Shown here: in pieces, positions 21,595 to 34,492 of the stretch
Position numbering within the stretch: the stretch's first letter is position 1
How the letters are laid out: each line of letters begins with the position of its first letter
NCBI GenBank assembly: GCA_024734555.1
Contig: JANPWX010000342.1
Location: 1-64,000 of the forward strand
Direction: 5' to 3'
DNA: 64,000 nucleotides
Origin: Trochalopteron elliotii
Lineage: Eukaryota > Chordata > Aves > Passeriformes > Leiothrichidae
Notes under the pieces: generated by a model
Seen by the model: only the letters and a program-made list of their open reading frames with translations
Databases searched by the model: none
What the model was told of the DNA's origin: nothing
Program-made: the position numbers and the translations under genes

Positions 21595-24500
21595 ACTAAA
21601 AAAGTTAACAACACCTCACAGCAATGCTCAGTTTGTTCAGCTGCGTTGGCTCCCCCTTGTCCCAACAGCTAAAAAGTTTCAGGTTTATTCCTTCTGCTTT
21701 AAAGGTAGTTTTCTTTTTCTTATCAGCACAAAAATAAAGTAGAATCCTGGACTTATTTCTACTGTGGGGCAAAACTACCTTGAGCCTTCATGGCAAACAC
21801 TGGAGGCTCCAGGATATGCTCTGCACTCACCTTGGGGCAATATATTTTTAGTGCCCTCAGATAGAAGTGATACCTAAAAGAACAAAAAATAATAATAATA
21901 ATAAAAAAATCTACATCTGTTTTAGCCTTGAAGACAGACATAGAACACCAGGAGCTGGAGAGCTGAAATAAAATTGGAAGTTTTAAAGTGAAAAGGTTGA
22001 AAGGGCAGAGCAGGGGATGGGTGCCCTGGTGAGAGGAAAAATAGCTTTTCTCCAGGACACGTTTAGTGTGTTGTGACCCCAGGAAATTGTGGAAAAAGCA
22101 ACTAAAATGCAGCGTGGCATCGTGGTTGTGATGTAAAACCAGAAAATAATGCTATTAAAATACGTGTCTGTGTGAATAAATGCATCTCTGCAGACAAATA
22201 CATGCATAAGCACATTTTTATTTGCCTGAAGGGGGTAAGGATGGAGATGAAGCTGCTCAGATGCTGCTCAGCAAATATAAACGGAGTGTAAAGGAGTTTT
22301 TTGGGCTCTGCAGGCAAAATTTGCAGGGAGGAATTTGGAACTGCAGCTCAGCCTCTGTGAGGAAATGTGCTGCTTTGATTTTTCAGCTCTTGGATGGGTT
22401 TGGCAATTTTAGAGCCGTGACCTCTGAGAAAATGTATGAAAAAGGTCTCTTTGCAAAGCTGGAAAACAGAAAGTGAGAACGGTGAGGGGACAAATGGAGA
22501 GAGTTTGGGTGGTTTGTGGTGAGTCTTGGGAGTGAAGGAGTTTCTGTTTCTTTAGATGAGAACCTTCTAGAAGAAATCAGGTTGGATGCAGATCAATTGC
22601 TGCGTAAAATCATAGAATGGCTTTACATACAGAGATTAGGATTTACATCTCTTTAATTCACAATTTTCATGTGAAATTTAGTTGTCCTGTTCACAAAAAT
22701 TGGTTCCTAAGGCCTGTTTCTAATTAAAAAGTCTGGCAGAAATTTTACTGAGTATCTAATTACTAAAATAGAAAATATTTGGTGCATGGTGCATGCAGCC
22801 ACCATGATTCCAACCTCACCAAGGGTTTTAATTATAATTATTATTTGTAATTGGTGCAGCTTGATCACAGTTGCCATATCTGGACTTGATTTTCAAGAGC
22901 AAATCTGGCCAAAAGAGGTGAAATAGGTAAAATATCCAACTTGGATACAAAGACCAACATGCTCTTAATTTGTCTGCTTTGAAAGCAGAGTAAATTTTCC
23001 ATAATTTCTTTACAGAGAAACAATGAGAGATCCTTAAGAAATCTAAATAAAGTGAATTTTAAAAATAAAGTAATGCACCTAATTCCAGCTTTTCCCCAAG
23101 GAATGCTTGTTTGCATTATTTTAAAACGCACAACTGCATTTAATTTATTTAAGAGACCTCTTTTATTTTTACACCCTTTCCCATTGGAGGAACTTCAGCC
23201 ATGAATGATAAATCAGGATGCTGAAAAGTTTTCTTATCACTTTTAGACTTGAAGGATAATGGATGTTTGAAGAAACAATACCAAGAGCTACTTGAAAGGC
23301 AGAATTAAAAATAAATAAAAGAAAAAAAGATGAGAGAGGGAACCTCCCCTGTGGATTTATGTCCTTTTGATTTCTCTGGAAGAAAAGCTGAGTTCTTGTG
23401 GCAGGAGGAAGAAGGCCTTTAAGTGCCTCCTGTTAACCTTAGGATATTCTGAATTTTCAGTGGTGACTGCATGGGATAGAGCATAAGAACTTGTTGGGTG
23501 ATAAAAATCTGCCTTTTTTTTTTTTTTTTTAGTAGCTGCTGGTCTTCTCTGTCTTTTTTCTCTTTGTGGTTTTCATCAACAAAAGCAAGATGGAATTTCT
23601 CCTGAGTGAAGTCATCCTGTAATAAATTGGGGTTTGGGTATTTTAAGGATACTTGACCAACGAGTGAGGCATTTGTAGGATTTACCTGTGCACTTTAGGG
23701 ATATAACTGCTACAAAGGAATATCCTAAATTTCCACCTGAACAGCATCCCTGAACACCCTCCCAGCTGAGCCATTCCCAGCTATTCCCTTCTGGGAGGGT
23801 TTCCTTGCTTTACAACTTTAAATTTCCCGTTTAAATGCCCTCCTAGGGGATGAAATTGGGTGCTGCCTTTTTGGCTGTGTGTCCATCACCTTTGGGTGGC
23901 TGGTTCAGGGCAGAGGAGGATTCCCTGTGGGATATTCCCTGGATTCCAATCCCGTTCCTGCCCTGCCTTGTTTCCCCTTTGGTGCCGGGGATCGCGGCCG
24001 TGTCCGGCTGTCAGCTCACACCGAGGATCCCCCACATCTCTGCCCTTCTCAAAAAGACTCATTTCATTCTAACAAGGCAGATGACATTTCCAGCAACCCT
24101 TCCCAAGGAGATTCCCTGCAGGGAACTTCAGGAGGTTTGATCCAGGCCTTGTCAGTTTTTTGCTCTCTTTTCCATCTCCTTTGACCGCTCGCCCCTAATT
24201 TGGTTGGCCCCCAGTGGTGTCCTGAACCAAGGAAAGTGGTTTTTTTGTGACAGCTGTGCTGATGCTGTCCCTTGGCTCCTTCTCCAAACACTTTTGCTTC
24301 AATGGAAGCCATAAATGAACTAATTTGCATCTCACACCAATTATATTATTTGGAATAATGAAGTGTCTGAGTGCCTTCGTTCCGAAACCAAACCGTGCTC
24401 CTGCAGGTGAGGGGGATTGTGCTGCACGTTGGAGATGTTGGCTGTGCCCCACTCACTCCTGAGTTCTGGCATGTGGGAAATCAAACCTGAGAGCCCTCAC

Positions 24501-27021
24501 ATTTCCAACAGGGACTCACTGATGCTTTTGACTCCCTCTCCCACCGTGTCAGCCGTGCCAAACTTCAGACTTGCTAATCAGGGCAGAGGACCATTTTTTT
24601 TTCCTCTGGCTGAATTTTATTTACTGTCCTGACATGTAAAATTCATCTCTTGCCCTGACGCACCCTTATTTTTACATAAAGACTCCAGAAGCCAGCATTT
24701 CTGCCAGCATTTCAGACTAACAGGCCTTTGTCTGTGTCATTTTTGGCTTCAGTTTGCACACAGTGAGAAGCTAAGGAGAGCATTGCTTGTTAACCATCAC
24801 CCTCATCAATAATTACAGTGTTTTAGTCCCCATTCTGATGCTATTGATTAGATTTGAAGAACTTTAGGACTAAATTCAGAACCTCAAAGTATCAGAGAAC
24901 TACTTTAAGATTCTTTCCTAGTTTTTGATTTGTTGTTTGAACTCGTCTTCCCTTTCCCCATCCATATGTTAGATGCTCCTTGTTTCCTTCCAGCCATTCA
25001 AATTATTCAGGCATAAGAATTGAATACCATTATGGCCCAGCTACAAGAGTTTTACATTAGCCAAAATATGAAAAGCAGATTTATAGTAGTTCCTGTAAAG
25101 GCAGAGATGGTAAATTGTATTGACGTGTTGTGTTTAGGGAAATCTCTCTTTACCACTGTCCATTTGTGCAATGTAAACTGATTCTTTTGCTCCCCTCTCA
25201 TGAGCGCATGTTCCATTCAGGGAAATACATTAAAGTTTAAATTATTCAGCGTGCTTTGCTTTGAATGCTCTGGAATCAAATTCAAATCTAGCAAATAAAT
25301 CTCTCCTTATGTATTAACAATGGAATAAATACGAGTGTTTTGCCAACAGAAATTATTCCTCATCTGGGTTTTTCTGTTTGCTGGGTTTTGACTTGCCAGA
25401 GGAAAGTGAGGCTCTGAGTTTTCACTGCATCCCAACTTGTGTGTGGGTGTGACTCTTTGCCCTGACCTGGGGAAGATTTTCTGCCAGGATGTTCTTCCTC
25501 CTCTCACTTCCTAACAATGCCTGTTGTTGTCAAGGACTTGTTGATGGAGGAGAATAATACACAAGATTTGTGGCATGAACTTTGTAGTGGACCCAACAAT
25601 ACTCTTCAAAGGAATGGGGAAAATTCTGAAGGCAGCTTTGCCTGAAGAGAACTCCTTTTGTTGTCTGAACAAGTGTCCAAAAATCTGAGTGGATGTGACT
25701 CTCGTAATAGGGTTTTGTGGGTGTGATGGTCAAAGGTTGGATTTTATGATATCAGAGGTTTTTTTCCAAACCTTCATGAGTCTTTCAGCAGTTTCTTCTC
25801 TAAAGGCCTCAAATATTACAGAAGTTATAGGAAGTGAGTAACATCCCCAGACCTCCTCGTGGTGGCCTCACATCTGTGGTGAATTTCTGAATAAAATTGG
25901 TTGGTTTTATAGGAGAAGGTACTGCAGAGCAAATGCAGGGCAGAGTGAGGGGTGAAATCTCCTGAGCTGCTGGACCAGCCTGAGATGGTCCCACTGTGGC
26001 TTTGGACCTCAGCCCTCAGCTGTAGACTGAGAGATTTCATGGTCAGTTCTGGATTTTATAGAAATGGCTCAGGTTTGGAATAGATTAAGAGCTAGAGAAG
26101 GTTTTTTTTGGGAATCCTTGAAGATTTGTGACCAGGATTTGGCTTTCAGTCCCTGTGTTAACAAAGCCTTAACAGAAAGCTGTGGCCTGGCAATGGGGGT
26201 GATTTATGTCCTGTGAAATTTAATGAGGAACTTTTGGGATTTTCACTGCAAATGTGTTTATTCCATGGACAGAAATCCTGGGATTCCTGAGATGAGGATG
26301 GTGGAGCTGGGAGTGCTCTGCATGTCTCTAAATTCCCTATAATGACTCCCAACTGTTCTTAGTGCTTTCTTTTCCTCCTTCCCCTGTTCTCCATCTGAAC
26401 AAAATTTGCTGCCCTTGAGCCTCAAAAATTGGTATTTTCCTGTGTAGAATGAACTTCCACTGCAGGGAAGAGGTGACACCTCTGCCTCATGTGGTGTTAA
26501 ACAGATTGTTTGATGTATTTACCTTCATTTACTCGAGCCTCTTACTGTCAGCTTTTATCCTTCTCTGACCTTCTGGCAGTTTATGCAGAGTTTCAAAGCT
26601 AATAATGTCTGCTAAAGCAGGCATCTGCTAGAAATCATATGCTGTGCTTCAAATCACTCCAGAGCAGGTCGGAATTCAGCTGGAAAATTGAGGAGACTCT
26701 TGTTAGCTTTGTGCAACCTCTTAACTAAAAGAGCGAAATGTATGTTGGTTTTATAGGAAATCTTTGTACAAGGTTTCACGTCCCTTCCAGGATCAGGGTA
26801 AGAACTTGTTCTGCTTTGTGATTCTGTGGTAATCCATGGATTTTCAGCCAGTTAAATGCAAGCTGTGGGAAAGTCTGATGGTGCCTCAAAAACGTGGGAG
26901 TCGATGGAAGAAAATCTGGGGTGGGATTGGAGTGTTTGAGGTTTGGTGTTGGGGCAGCCCTGGGCAGGTGTGACAACCCTTGCCTGCAGTAAAAATGACT
27001 TGGGATAAACATTTTGGTTTG
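21595..27021. other. Single-copy DNA, no gene recognised
   Basis: A 5.4-kb stretch without a recognisable gene. Two possible CR1 scraps are too short to call firmly: catagaatgg near 22611 and a cccttccaggatca...gtgattctgtgg piece near 26782-26828. About 24600-24850 and 26510-26750 are complex and repeat-free and could be conserved non-coding DNA. The frame at 22222-22476 and others here resemble no family. Confidence 0.55.
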
Positions 27022-27027
27022 GTTCCA

Positions 27028-27355
27028 TGTCGTTGTAGGACATGAAAGAAAGATGAAAGACTCCAAATATTTCAGAAGGCAAAAAAGCATAGAAAAAAGG
27101 CTCTATTTTCTAATTCTTACTACCTTTTATAAGGTGTTTAACATGGTTGGTGAATAGGAACGACACCTCTCTAATCCCATGGGTTAAACCAGAGAAACAG
27201 CAAAACACCACCTGGAGAAAGATTGTTTTGAGAAAGGAGAGTTGTTTGCCCAGATTGTTTGGAGAAGAAGCTTTCTTGAGGAATTTTTCCTTGGGAAAAA
27301 GTTAGCAGCTGCTAGCAGGCTGAAATCTCTCAGACCCAGAAATATCAGGCCCACA
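27028..27355 (-). mobile_element. Solo ERV LTR, family B copy 1, perfect 6-bp TSD
   Basis: A 328-bp element with TG...CA ends, flanked by a perfect target duplication gttcca (27022-27027 and 27356-27361), as expected for ERVK-type integration. Read on the minus strand it begins TGTGGGCCTGA, has a TATAAAAGG box (complement of the ccttttata at about 27123) and ends CAACGACA. The poly(A) signal AATAAA of copy 2 is AATAGA here. It is about 80-85% like 48681-48996 by eye. No internal region remains. Confidence 0.9.
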
Positions 27356-27548
27356 GTTCCATGTGTCCATTTGGTGGGGAATGGATTTTATTCTCTTTAC
27401 CACTGGTGGCAAACCTGCTGGATATTCAGGATGTGATTCTGCACTTCTTTCCCTTGCCGTGCAAAGCCTCCCTGCAAGGGTGACTTTGTGGAGGAAACAG
27501 AACCTTACAACCTCTCTCCTCAGAAATGTTCCTTTAATACAATAAACA

Positions 27549-27815
27549 GAAAATCCCAGGATGGTTTGGGTTGGGAGGGACCTTAAATCCCATCCAGTCC
27601 CCCCCCTGCCATGGGCAGGGACACCTTCCACTGTCCCAGGCTGCTCCAAGCCTCAATGTCCAGCCTGGCCTTGGGCACTTCCAGGGATCCAGGGGCAGCC
27701 ACAGCTTCTCTGGGAATTCCATCCCAGGAATTCCTTCCCAATATCCCATCTCTCCCTGCCCTCTGGCTGTGGGAAGCTGTTCCCCCTTGTCAAAAGTCCC
27801 TCCTGGCTCTTCATT
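27549..27815 (-). mobile_element. CR1 LINE 3' region, antisense
   Basis: atcccaggatggtttgggtt, gccatgggcagggacacctt, cactgtcccaggctgctcca, cagcctggccttgggcactt, ccagggatccaggggcagcc, cacagcttctctgggaattc and a ccatctctccctgccctctg part. Well preserved, so among the younger CR1 copies here. It starts 190 bp from the family-B LTR. Confidence 0.93.
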
Positions 27816-30800
27816 TCACTCTGCTGGCAGTGGCTGTGCCAGCTGCATTCAGCACTGCTCCTCCTCTTCCTCAGGATAGGTTTATGATTTTTAATTTTAT
27901 TTCTTTTTTTGATGCTTTCTTATTTTTTTAAGCAGCAGGTCTGTGCTGGCAGAGGGAGGTGGGGAGCTGAGTGTAAACCACAATAAAGCAGAGCCCTTCC
28001 CAAAAGAGGGAAAGGATTCCAGCATTGTCATTTCCAGTGGGACAAAGCACAGTGGGGACAGTGAGGGGAGGGATGGGAAACAACAGGAGAGTTGTTTAAT
28101 GCAATAATAAATGAGGGATGAGGAGATCCAGCTGGAAATGGATCTAAATCCCAGGAGATGGAGATGAGCAGGACACCAGTTCATTTCTGGTTGTCACTGG
28201 TGTGTGTCTATTCCATGGATTTCTGGTTGGGATTGTCCCCCCAGCACTGGAATGGGATTGGGGTGGGAATTTCTGCTTGCAGGGGAAAAACTGCCTGCCA
28301 GGAGTGTGAAAAATTCCTCTGTGGGATTAAGGACAGCCCAGCAGCTCTTCTCTGGCTTTGCTGTCATTGCTGAAGAGAGGCTTTTTTCCTCTTTTGTTTA
28401 ATTCTTGCCGGCGAGCTGGATTCAGCTGTGGCCTTTGGATGTGTTCACTGTGGGGCTCTGGGACTGCATTTTGGGTTTATCTTCATTACTGCACCTCCCC
28501 TGAGTCATTTCTGTGTCTTGTTGCTTCCAGTCCTGCCTCTGCTGTCTGCTGGGAAGCTCCTTTTTATCTCTTTGCCAACATTAATGCTCTGTCTTTACAA
28601 AACATTAGCAGGGAGAGGGATTTAAGGGACAGGGCTGCTTTACCAGCCTGCTGTCCCCATCTCTGCTGGCCTCTGGGGAAGAATTTTGTCTTATTTTGGG
28701 ATGGTTTGCTCAGTTAAGGAAAGGAAACCCTTGGATTTGGTCCCAGTTCCCTGTTTTTGTAGAGATTTTGGGTTTAATTTCCAGCTGAACATCAAGGAAA
28801 ATAAGACATGAACTCCTCTGGGGAGCTTGGCCTGGGCACTGCTCAGCTCCCTCTTCCTCCCAAAGAAATTCCATCACCCCGTTTCAAAGGGTGCTGTGGG
28901 AATAAATTCCAGGAAAGATTTGGGATTTCCTGGTGCAGAACTGACCTTTAGGTGTTTGTGTCTCAGCTTATGTCCTCTAACAGATCCCTCATAATGGGGA
29001 ACTCCCATCATTCTTTTCTTTGTGAACAGGAATTTTTTTTCCTCTTTCATGTTTCCTTCTCCTTTTTCATGCCTTGCCTTTTACTTTCCCACTGTCACTT
29101 GTTAATTGCCCATTTCCACCATGCCTTGTTGAATCTACTGGGAAATTCTTGGGCATTTTTTTTAATATTTACTGACCAATAAATTGTTTATTGGGTTATT
29201 TGATCAATGTCCATTCTTTGATCAGTGTTGATTCTTTGATCATTTGATATCTTTTTGATTCAAGGGTGTTAAACTGGTATTTACAAAACCAGCATGCTGA
29301 GTTCCAGACTCCCATCACAATTTGATTTTCTGATCCTGTGAACTCCTCAGATACTCTTGCTGGACTCTTCTACTCTGACAATCATTTATTAACTCCCCTG
29401 GTCATTAACAGCTCTCTCTGAGTAAAATATTTTCAAAATACTCCAGCTGAATTGGAACTTTTCCCCAGGAGAGGCTTAGAGTGATGAGAGGATTCACTTT
29501 GTGGAGGGGAAGACACAACTGGTTATGGTGGGGAGAGCACAGGAGAGCTCCAGCTTTAATAAATCCACAGCTTAAATCATCTTTAGTTCAACACTGGAAG
29601 GATTGAGGAGGCAGATAAAAGAGTAAAAATAAAGTAAATATAGAGGAAACACAATTAAAGCTTGGTTATAGTATAACCCAAACTTAATATTTCAGTTCTT
29701 TGCCATCACTGGCTGCTGTGTCCACATTAACACAAAACTGCAGCTTGTGTTCCCTCTGCAGAGCCTGGTGAGCCATTCCCAGGAGCAGGGAATGGCTCTG
29801 GCTTCTATTTCAGCCCCTCAATAAATTAAAGAGACACCCTGAGTTTATCACCATCTCACCCTTTTTTGTAATCATTGATTTTGGAAGTGCAGACAACCTC
29901 AAAAGTTACCAATTTTTAATTCAAAACATTCACCTTCCATTAGGTTTCTTTTCCCTTCAGTTTCTGCAGCTTTAAAACATCTCCAGCTTGCCATAAACTC
30001 TCTTTTTTAAAAAGATATCGTTTTAATTACTTTTGATAAGGAAGAAATCCTCAGGCTCAGTACTAAGAGCTAATTCCTTCTTTAGTGAAAAACCTGATTA
30101 TTCACTGCCAGCTCCAGCTCACCTGCAGAATTTTGGGGGCAGCCAGCCCAGCCCAGACTCCCCAGTCCTGCTCCAGCAGAACTGTGGAAAAAGATGTTTT
30201 TCCTTATAAAAAAAACCCCAGTGTGTGCAGCTTTAGTCCAGACTAAACCACATTTCTTGAGTGCAGCTGGGGCAGAGTCCTGTGGCCCTTGGATGTCTCT
30301 CTCAGTGAATAATGAAGCTTCATTTCAGTTCCCTTCATGCCCCAAACTGCACAGCTCTCTCACAGAGCTGCTGGGGGAATTTGCCAGCAGCTCCACAGCC
30401 GTGAAAAGGGAAAAAAAAATATCTCCAAGTGTATGTCATATTTGTAGATGAATTTTATTTCGTTCAAATGTACGACAACTCTTCCCAAATATTGTCTGTG
30501 GGTTCCAGGCTGCTCCCACTTCAATATTGCCACGTCTGTGAATTGCACCTTGTGGTTTTTTTTCCAGTCCATTCATTGCTGTGGGCACTGAGATTGATGC
30601 ATTTTCTGATTTTTTTCTTTTTTTTTTTTTTATTATTAAATCTGTAATATGTTGGCCTTCCTTGGGTTCTTATCCTGACAATCTGATACTTGTCCTTTTG
30701 TTTCCAGAGTGTCCCAAATTGCTCATAGCCACAGAAATATCACTTTGCTTGCTCTCCTCTCCTGTATTTATTCCCTCTTTAGGGCACTATTGTTGATGCT

Positions 30801-32519
30801 CACAGGTTTTAGTGTCACATTTTTGCTGACAACTCCCAAATCTATTTTTCTATCTGTACCCACTGACCCTGTCCTGGCTCTCCCTTTGCTGTGCCTGATT
30901 GCCTTCATGGCATTTCAGGTCTGAATTGATGCCATCAAACTTTCTCGAGCTGAGGTGTAGCTTAAAGAGCTGTCTCAGTATTTCTTTTATGTCTGTATTT
31001 CTTTTTTTTCCATTGACTTTGGTGGATGCAGCAAAATTTCTCGTGATTTCCTCTAAGATCTGTAATTAATATCAATTATTAGTGTTATATAAACATATTA
31101 TATATGTTTATATTATATAATGTATATTATATATGTATATAGTAATATACAATTATATATATAATATAATATATGTTATAAATATATAAAATATATTTAT
31201 TTTAGTGTAATATGAATTATTAGTGCTTCATCATGGAAGTGTTAATAGCAATCAGTGTTTAATAAACTTAAAATTCTCATAAATTAATGAATTTAGGCAA
31301 CTGGGATCTCTTCAGTGGAAAAGGATGTTGAGCTGTTGAAAGATGTGTGGCTGTTTTGAAGGGCATTTCAATATAAAATTTTAAATAATAAAATTCAGGA
31401 AATCTTTATGGGCACATAAACTGATGCCCCAGATTTGCCTGCCCAGAGGATTCTGTATGTGCCACACCCCCCTGGGCAGCTGTGACCCAAAAGAGAAGTG
31501 GCACCCTCAGAATCCCCCAGAAATTCCTGAAAACCCAGGAAACACTTGAGCTCCCAGCAGAGAACGTCTCAGGAGAGCTGAAATTGGAATTGCATAGCTG
31601 GAAATTCAGGCCAATATGCCCAGGATCCATAAAAATTGGTGGAAATTGCTGTCCTGAAGGGTTGTCTCCAGGGATGGGATGTTTTAGGGAGTGACAGGGT
31701 CTGGTTCTGTGGGAATTCAGGCACAGTCATTCAGAAAGGCTGAGAAGTCTGATGGATGTTCCTTTCTAAGCTATTTTTCTTTTAAAAACTCCACGGATTT
31801 GGTTTTGTAATGCCGAGGTGATTAAAACCAAGTTCTATTTTACGATTTCCTGTGTGGTTAAGACAGTAATTTTGTTTAAATTTTCACCTTTGCTTTCAGT
31901 CTTTACCCTTGTCTTCTCTGCTGCTCTCCTCAGCCTGTAACAGAATTCCTTATCTCATCACCCTCTCTCTCTGCTGCCTGCTGAGAAGAAAAGGTTGATC
32001 CAACATTTATACCCTTTGCTTCCAGAGTAATTTGCTCCTTCTGGGGCTTCTGTCTGGCTTCCCAACTCTGGGAATAACATCCAGCTCCTTTAGAAACTCT
32101 TCTCTGTTCCTTGGACTTCTATTGTCCTTCTGAACAGCCAAGTTCAGGACTCATCCAGGCTTTGAGATGTTTGAACACCATTTGCAAAGCAGCTTCAAAT
32201 CAGTGTCAGCCCAAAGCAGGAAGCTTTATTGCTCAAAGAATTAGGCTTAAAATTAAGAGTGGAGAGGGGAAAGGAGTCAGGCTGGAGTGGCAGGAGCTCA
32301 GGGTGGTTTAATCCTGTTATTCTGAGGAGAGCTGGAGGGCAGATGTCGTGCCCTGCAAGGACTGGCCTTGTTATCCTCCTGAAAACCTGGAGAGGGGACG
32401 TGGGGGCACAGAGGGAAACCTCTTCATGCCTGGAAATAGCCACAGAAAAGCTTTTATTTCTCCAGTGAATGTCACTGCTTGGGAGTTGCTCCTGCAGGGA
32501 CAAAGGGAGAGTGATTTTT
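27816..32519. other. Single-copy DNA with one TA-rich patch
   Basis: No gene recognised over 4.7 kb. 31083-31203 is a TA/ATAT-rich low-complexity patch. 31400-31700 is GC-richer, but I could not assign it to a family. A T-rich run lies at 30605-30632. Confidence 0.55.
31083..31203. repeat. TA-rich low-complexity sequence
   Basis: Irregular runs of ATAT and TATATTATA over about 120 bp, with many overlapping self-complementary stretches such as tatatatataatataatata. Confidence 0.85.
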
Positions 32520-32822
32520 GATCCAGGGGAGGATCGTGATGGGAAAAGGGGGAATGGTTTTCCAGTGAAAGAGGAGAGGTTTAGATGAGATTTGGGATGG
32601 AATTCCTGGCTAGAAGGGTGGGGAGGCCCTGGAGTAGAATTCCCAGAGAAGCTGTGGCTGCTCCTGGATCCCTGAAAGTGTCCAAGGCCAGGCTGGACAG
32701 GGCTTGGAGCAACCTGGGACAGTGGAAGGTGTCCCTGCCATGGCAGGGTGTGGAACTGGATGGGCTTTTAAGGTCCTTTCAACTCAAACCATTCTGAGAT
32801 TTCATGATTTCTGTGATCCAGC
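32520..32822 (+). mobile_element. CR1 LINE 3' region
   Basis: ggaattcctggctagaaggg, cccagagaagctgtggctgc, tcctggatccctgaaagtgt, ccaaggccaggctggacagg, gcttggagcaacctgggaca, tccctgccatggcagg and the tail tttcatgatttctgtgatc. Truncated at the 5' side. Confidence 0.92.
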
Positions 32823-32861
32823 TTTCATCCTTTTGGACTGGACACTGACCATCCATCTGAA

Positions 32862-33710
32862 TGTACAACAATTAAACCAATTCTGCTTGCTTTGGACAGC
32901 TGCAGGACTGAAAATCACAAATGGAACAAAATTTCTTCCCTTCATCTTGCTATCAAAATTACTTCAGCAGTGTGCTTAACATTTTCTCTGAGATAAGTTA
33001 TCCCCCCCCAATCTTAACTTCTCATTAATTTACACCTCATGATTCCTAAAAATGATTATGACACACTGAACACTTGGCTACTGAGCAGGCTCCAAACCCA
33101 GTGCGTGGCAATTGTTTATAAACCTTTGGGATGTACAAGAATTAAACCAATTCTGGTTGGTTAGGGCAGCTGCAGGACTGGAAATCTCCACAAATGGTAA
33201 CAAAATTTGTTGATGCTGTTTTACACCACAACAACACAGACTCAAAGGTTCAGAAGGCTGAAAATGACTCCTTTGTTTTTGGGATGTGTCTCCCTTTTAT
33301 ACTATTTTACACAGAGCAATTTGATTGGTGAAACAAAGGCAAAACCTCTTCACTCACATTGGTCAGAGCAGAGGGACATCAAGAAGAAGTCCCTCCTAGG
33401 GAAAGGAATGAATCACAAAGTTACAGCTACAAAAACACTTCTGTTTACAGAAAATTCTTTGCGAAAAGAATTTCAGTAAACCAAAACATCTCAGGCACAG
33501 AACCAGGGCTGAAATTTGTTCCCTTCATCTTGGTACCAATTATTTCACCACCGTGCTCAACACTTCCTCTAAGTTATCCCCTCTCAATCTTAACTTGTCA
33601 TTAATTTGCACCTCATGATTCCCCAAAAGAATGATGATGACACACTGAACACTTGGCTGCTGAGCAGACTCCAAGCCCAGTGCGTGGCAACTGTTTATAA
33701 ATCCGTGGGA
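32862..33710. repeat. Tandem duplication, second copy split by a 301-bp insert
   Basis: Unit 1 (32862-33131) and unit 2 (33132-33710) share, in order, gtacaa-aattaaaccaattct, gcagctgcaggactg, acaaaattt, cccttcatcttg, ttatcccc-caatcttaact, cacctcatgattcc, gacacactgaacacttggct and cccagtgcgtggcaa. Unit 2 is longer because an insertion lies at 33211-33511. By eye the copies are about 85% alike outside the insert. Confidence 0.92.
33211..33511 (-). mobile_element. LTR-like insertion flanked by 8-bp direct repeat
   Basis: Absent from the other copy of the duplication (32862-33131), so it is an insertion. It is flanked by AAATTTGT (33203-33210 and 33512-33519). On the minus strand it has CCAATGTGAG and CCAATCAA motifs and then TATAAAAGGGAG (complement of the ccttttata at about 33293), an LTR-like promoter. 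Its ends do not fit cleanly: the plus-strand left edge is TGATGC, but the right edge is CAGGGCTG and not CA. An 8-bp duplication would fit a hAT DNA element, but no matching terminal inverted repeats are seen. Confidence 0.55.
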
Positions 33711-33887
33711 TTTAATTAAACCACCTTTAAGCGCCTTAGGAAAGTGACGACTGAAAATGATCTAAACAAAAATATTTACAAATGGGCACATAAATCTGCT
33801 TTGGAGCTGGGCTCTTTGCAGTGCTGGGCTGGTCTTAATAAACACAAATGGGATGGATGCTTATTTTTAATTATGTTAATGCTTCCT

Positions 33888-33919
<32 letters not shown>

Positions 33920-33922
33920 TTT
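33888..33922. repeat. Poly-T tract
   Basis: T13 and then T21 separated by one C. It lies inside the 237-codon plus-strand frame 33744-34457, which is therefore not a gene. Confidence 0.95.
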
Positions 33923-34239
33923 AATGCATCTCACTGATACTGTGCATAGAGGGATGCTTGGATTTTATATTCCATGGAGAAGGGAAAGATCTCCATGTTC
34001 AGAATTAGGGAGGGTTAAAAGAAGGAGCAAATTTTTGTCCTTTTTGTGTAAGACTTGGGGGAACTTTCAAACCCGTTTTATCCTCGTGAGGGATAAATTC
34101 CTTTCCAGGGAAATGGAATTTATTTTACATCAGGGGGGTGGTTTATGTTTAATCAGCAGTTTTCACTCTGGGTGTTGCTCGTATGAGACCTGTCACTGTT
34201 GTGTGTGGAAATATGGGAAATGTGGGAAATCAGAGTGTG

Positions 34240-34492
34240 GCAGCACACAGGGAACGGCTTCCCAATGCCAGGGGAAGGGATGGATGGGAATTTGGGAAGG
34301 AATTCCCCCCTGGGAGGGTGGGGAGGGCTGGAATAGAATTCCCAGAGAAGCTGTGGCTGCTCCTGCATCCCTGGCAGTGCCCAAGGCCAGGCTGGACGTT
34401 GGAAGCACCTTGGGATGGTGGAAGGTGTCCCTGGGACAGGAACTGGGTGAGCTTTAAGGTCCCTTCCAAGCCCTTCTGTGATTCCATGATTT
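34240..34492 (+). mobile_element. CR1 LINE 3' region
   Basis: gaattcccccctgggagggt, cccagagaagctgtggctgc, tcctgcatccctggcagtgc, ccaaggccaggctggacgtt, ttaaggtcccttccaagccc and a gtgattccatgatttt tail. A short deletion removes part of the usual middle. Confidence 0.9.

Noticed and set aside
33203..33519. hAT DNA transposon call for the 301-bp insert
   Set aside because: The 8-bp duplication fits, but the ends lack terminal inverted repeats.
33744..34457. 237-codon plus-strand open frame, the longest in the window
   Set aside because: Runs through poly-T and into a CR1 tail; no domain is visible.
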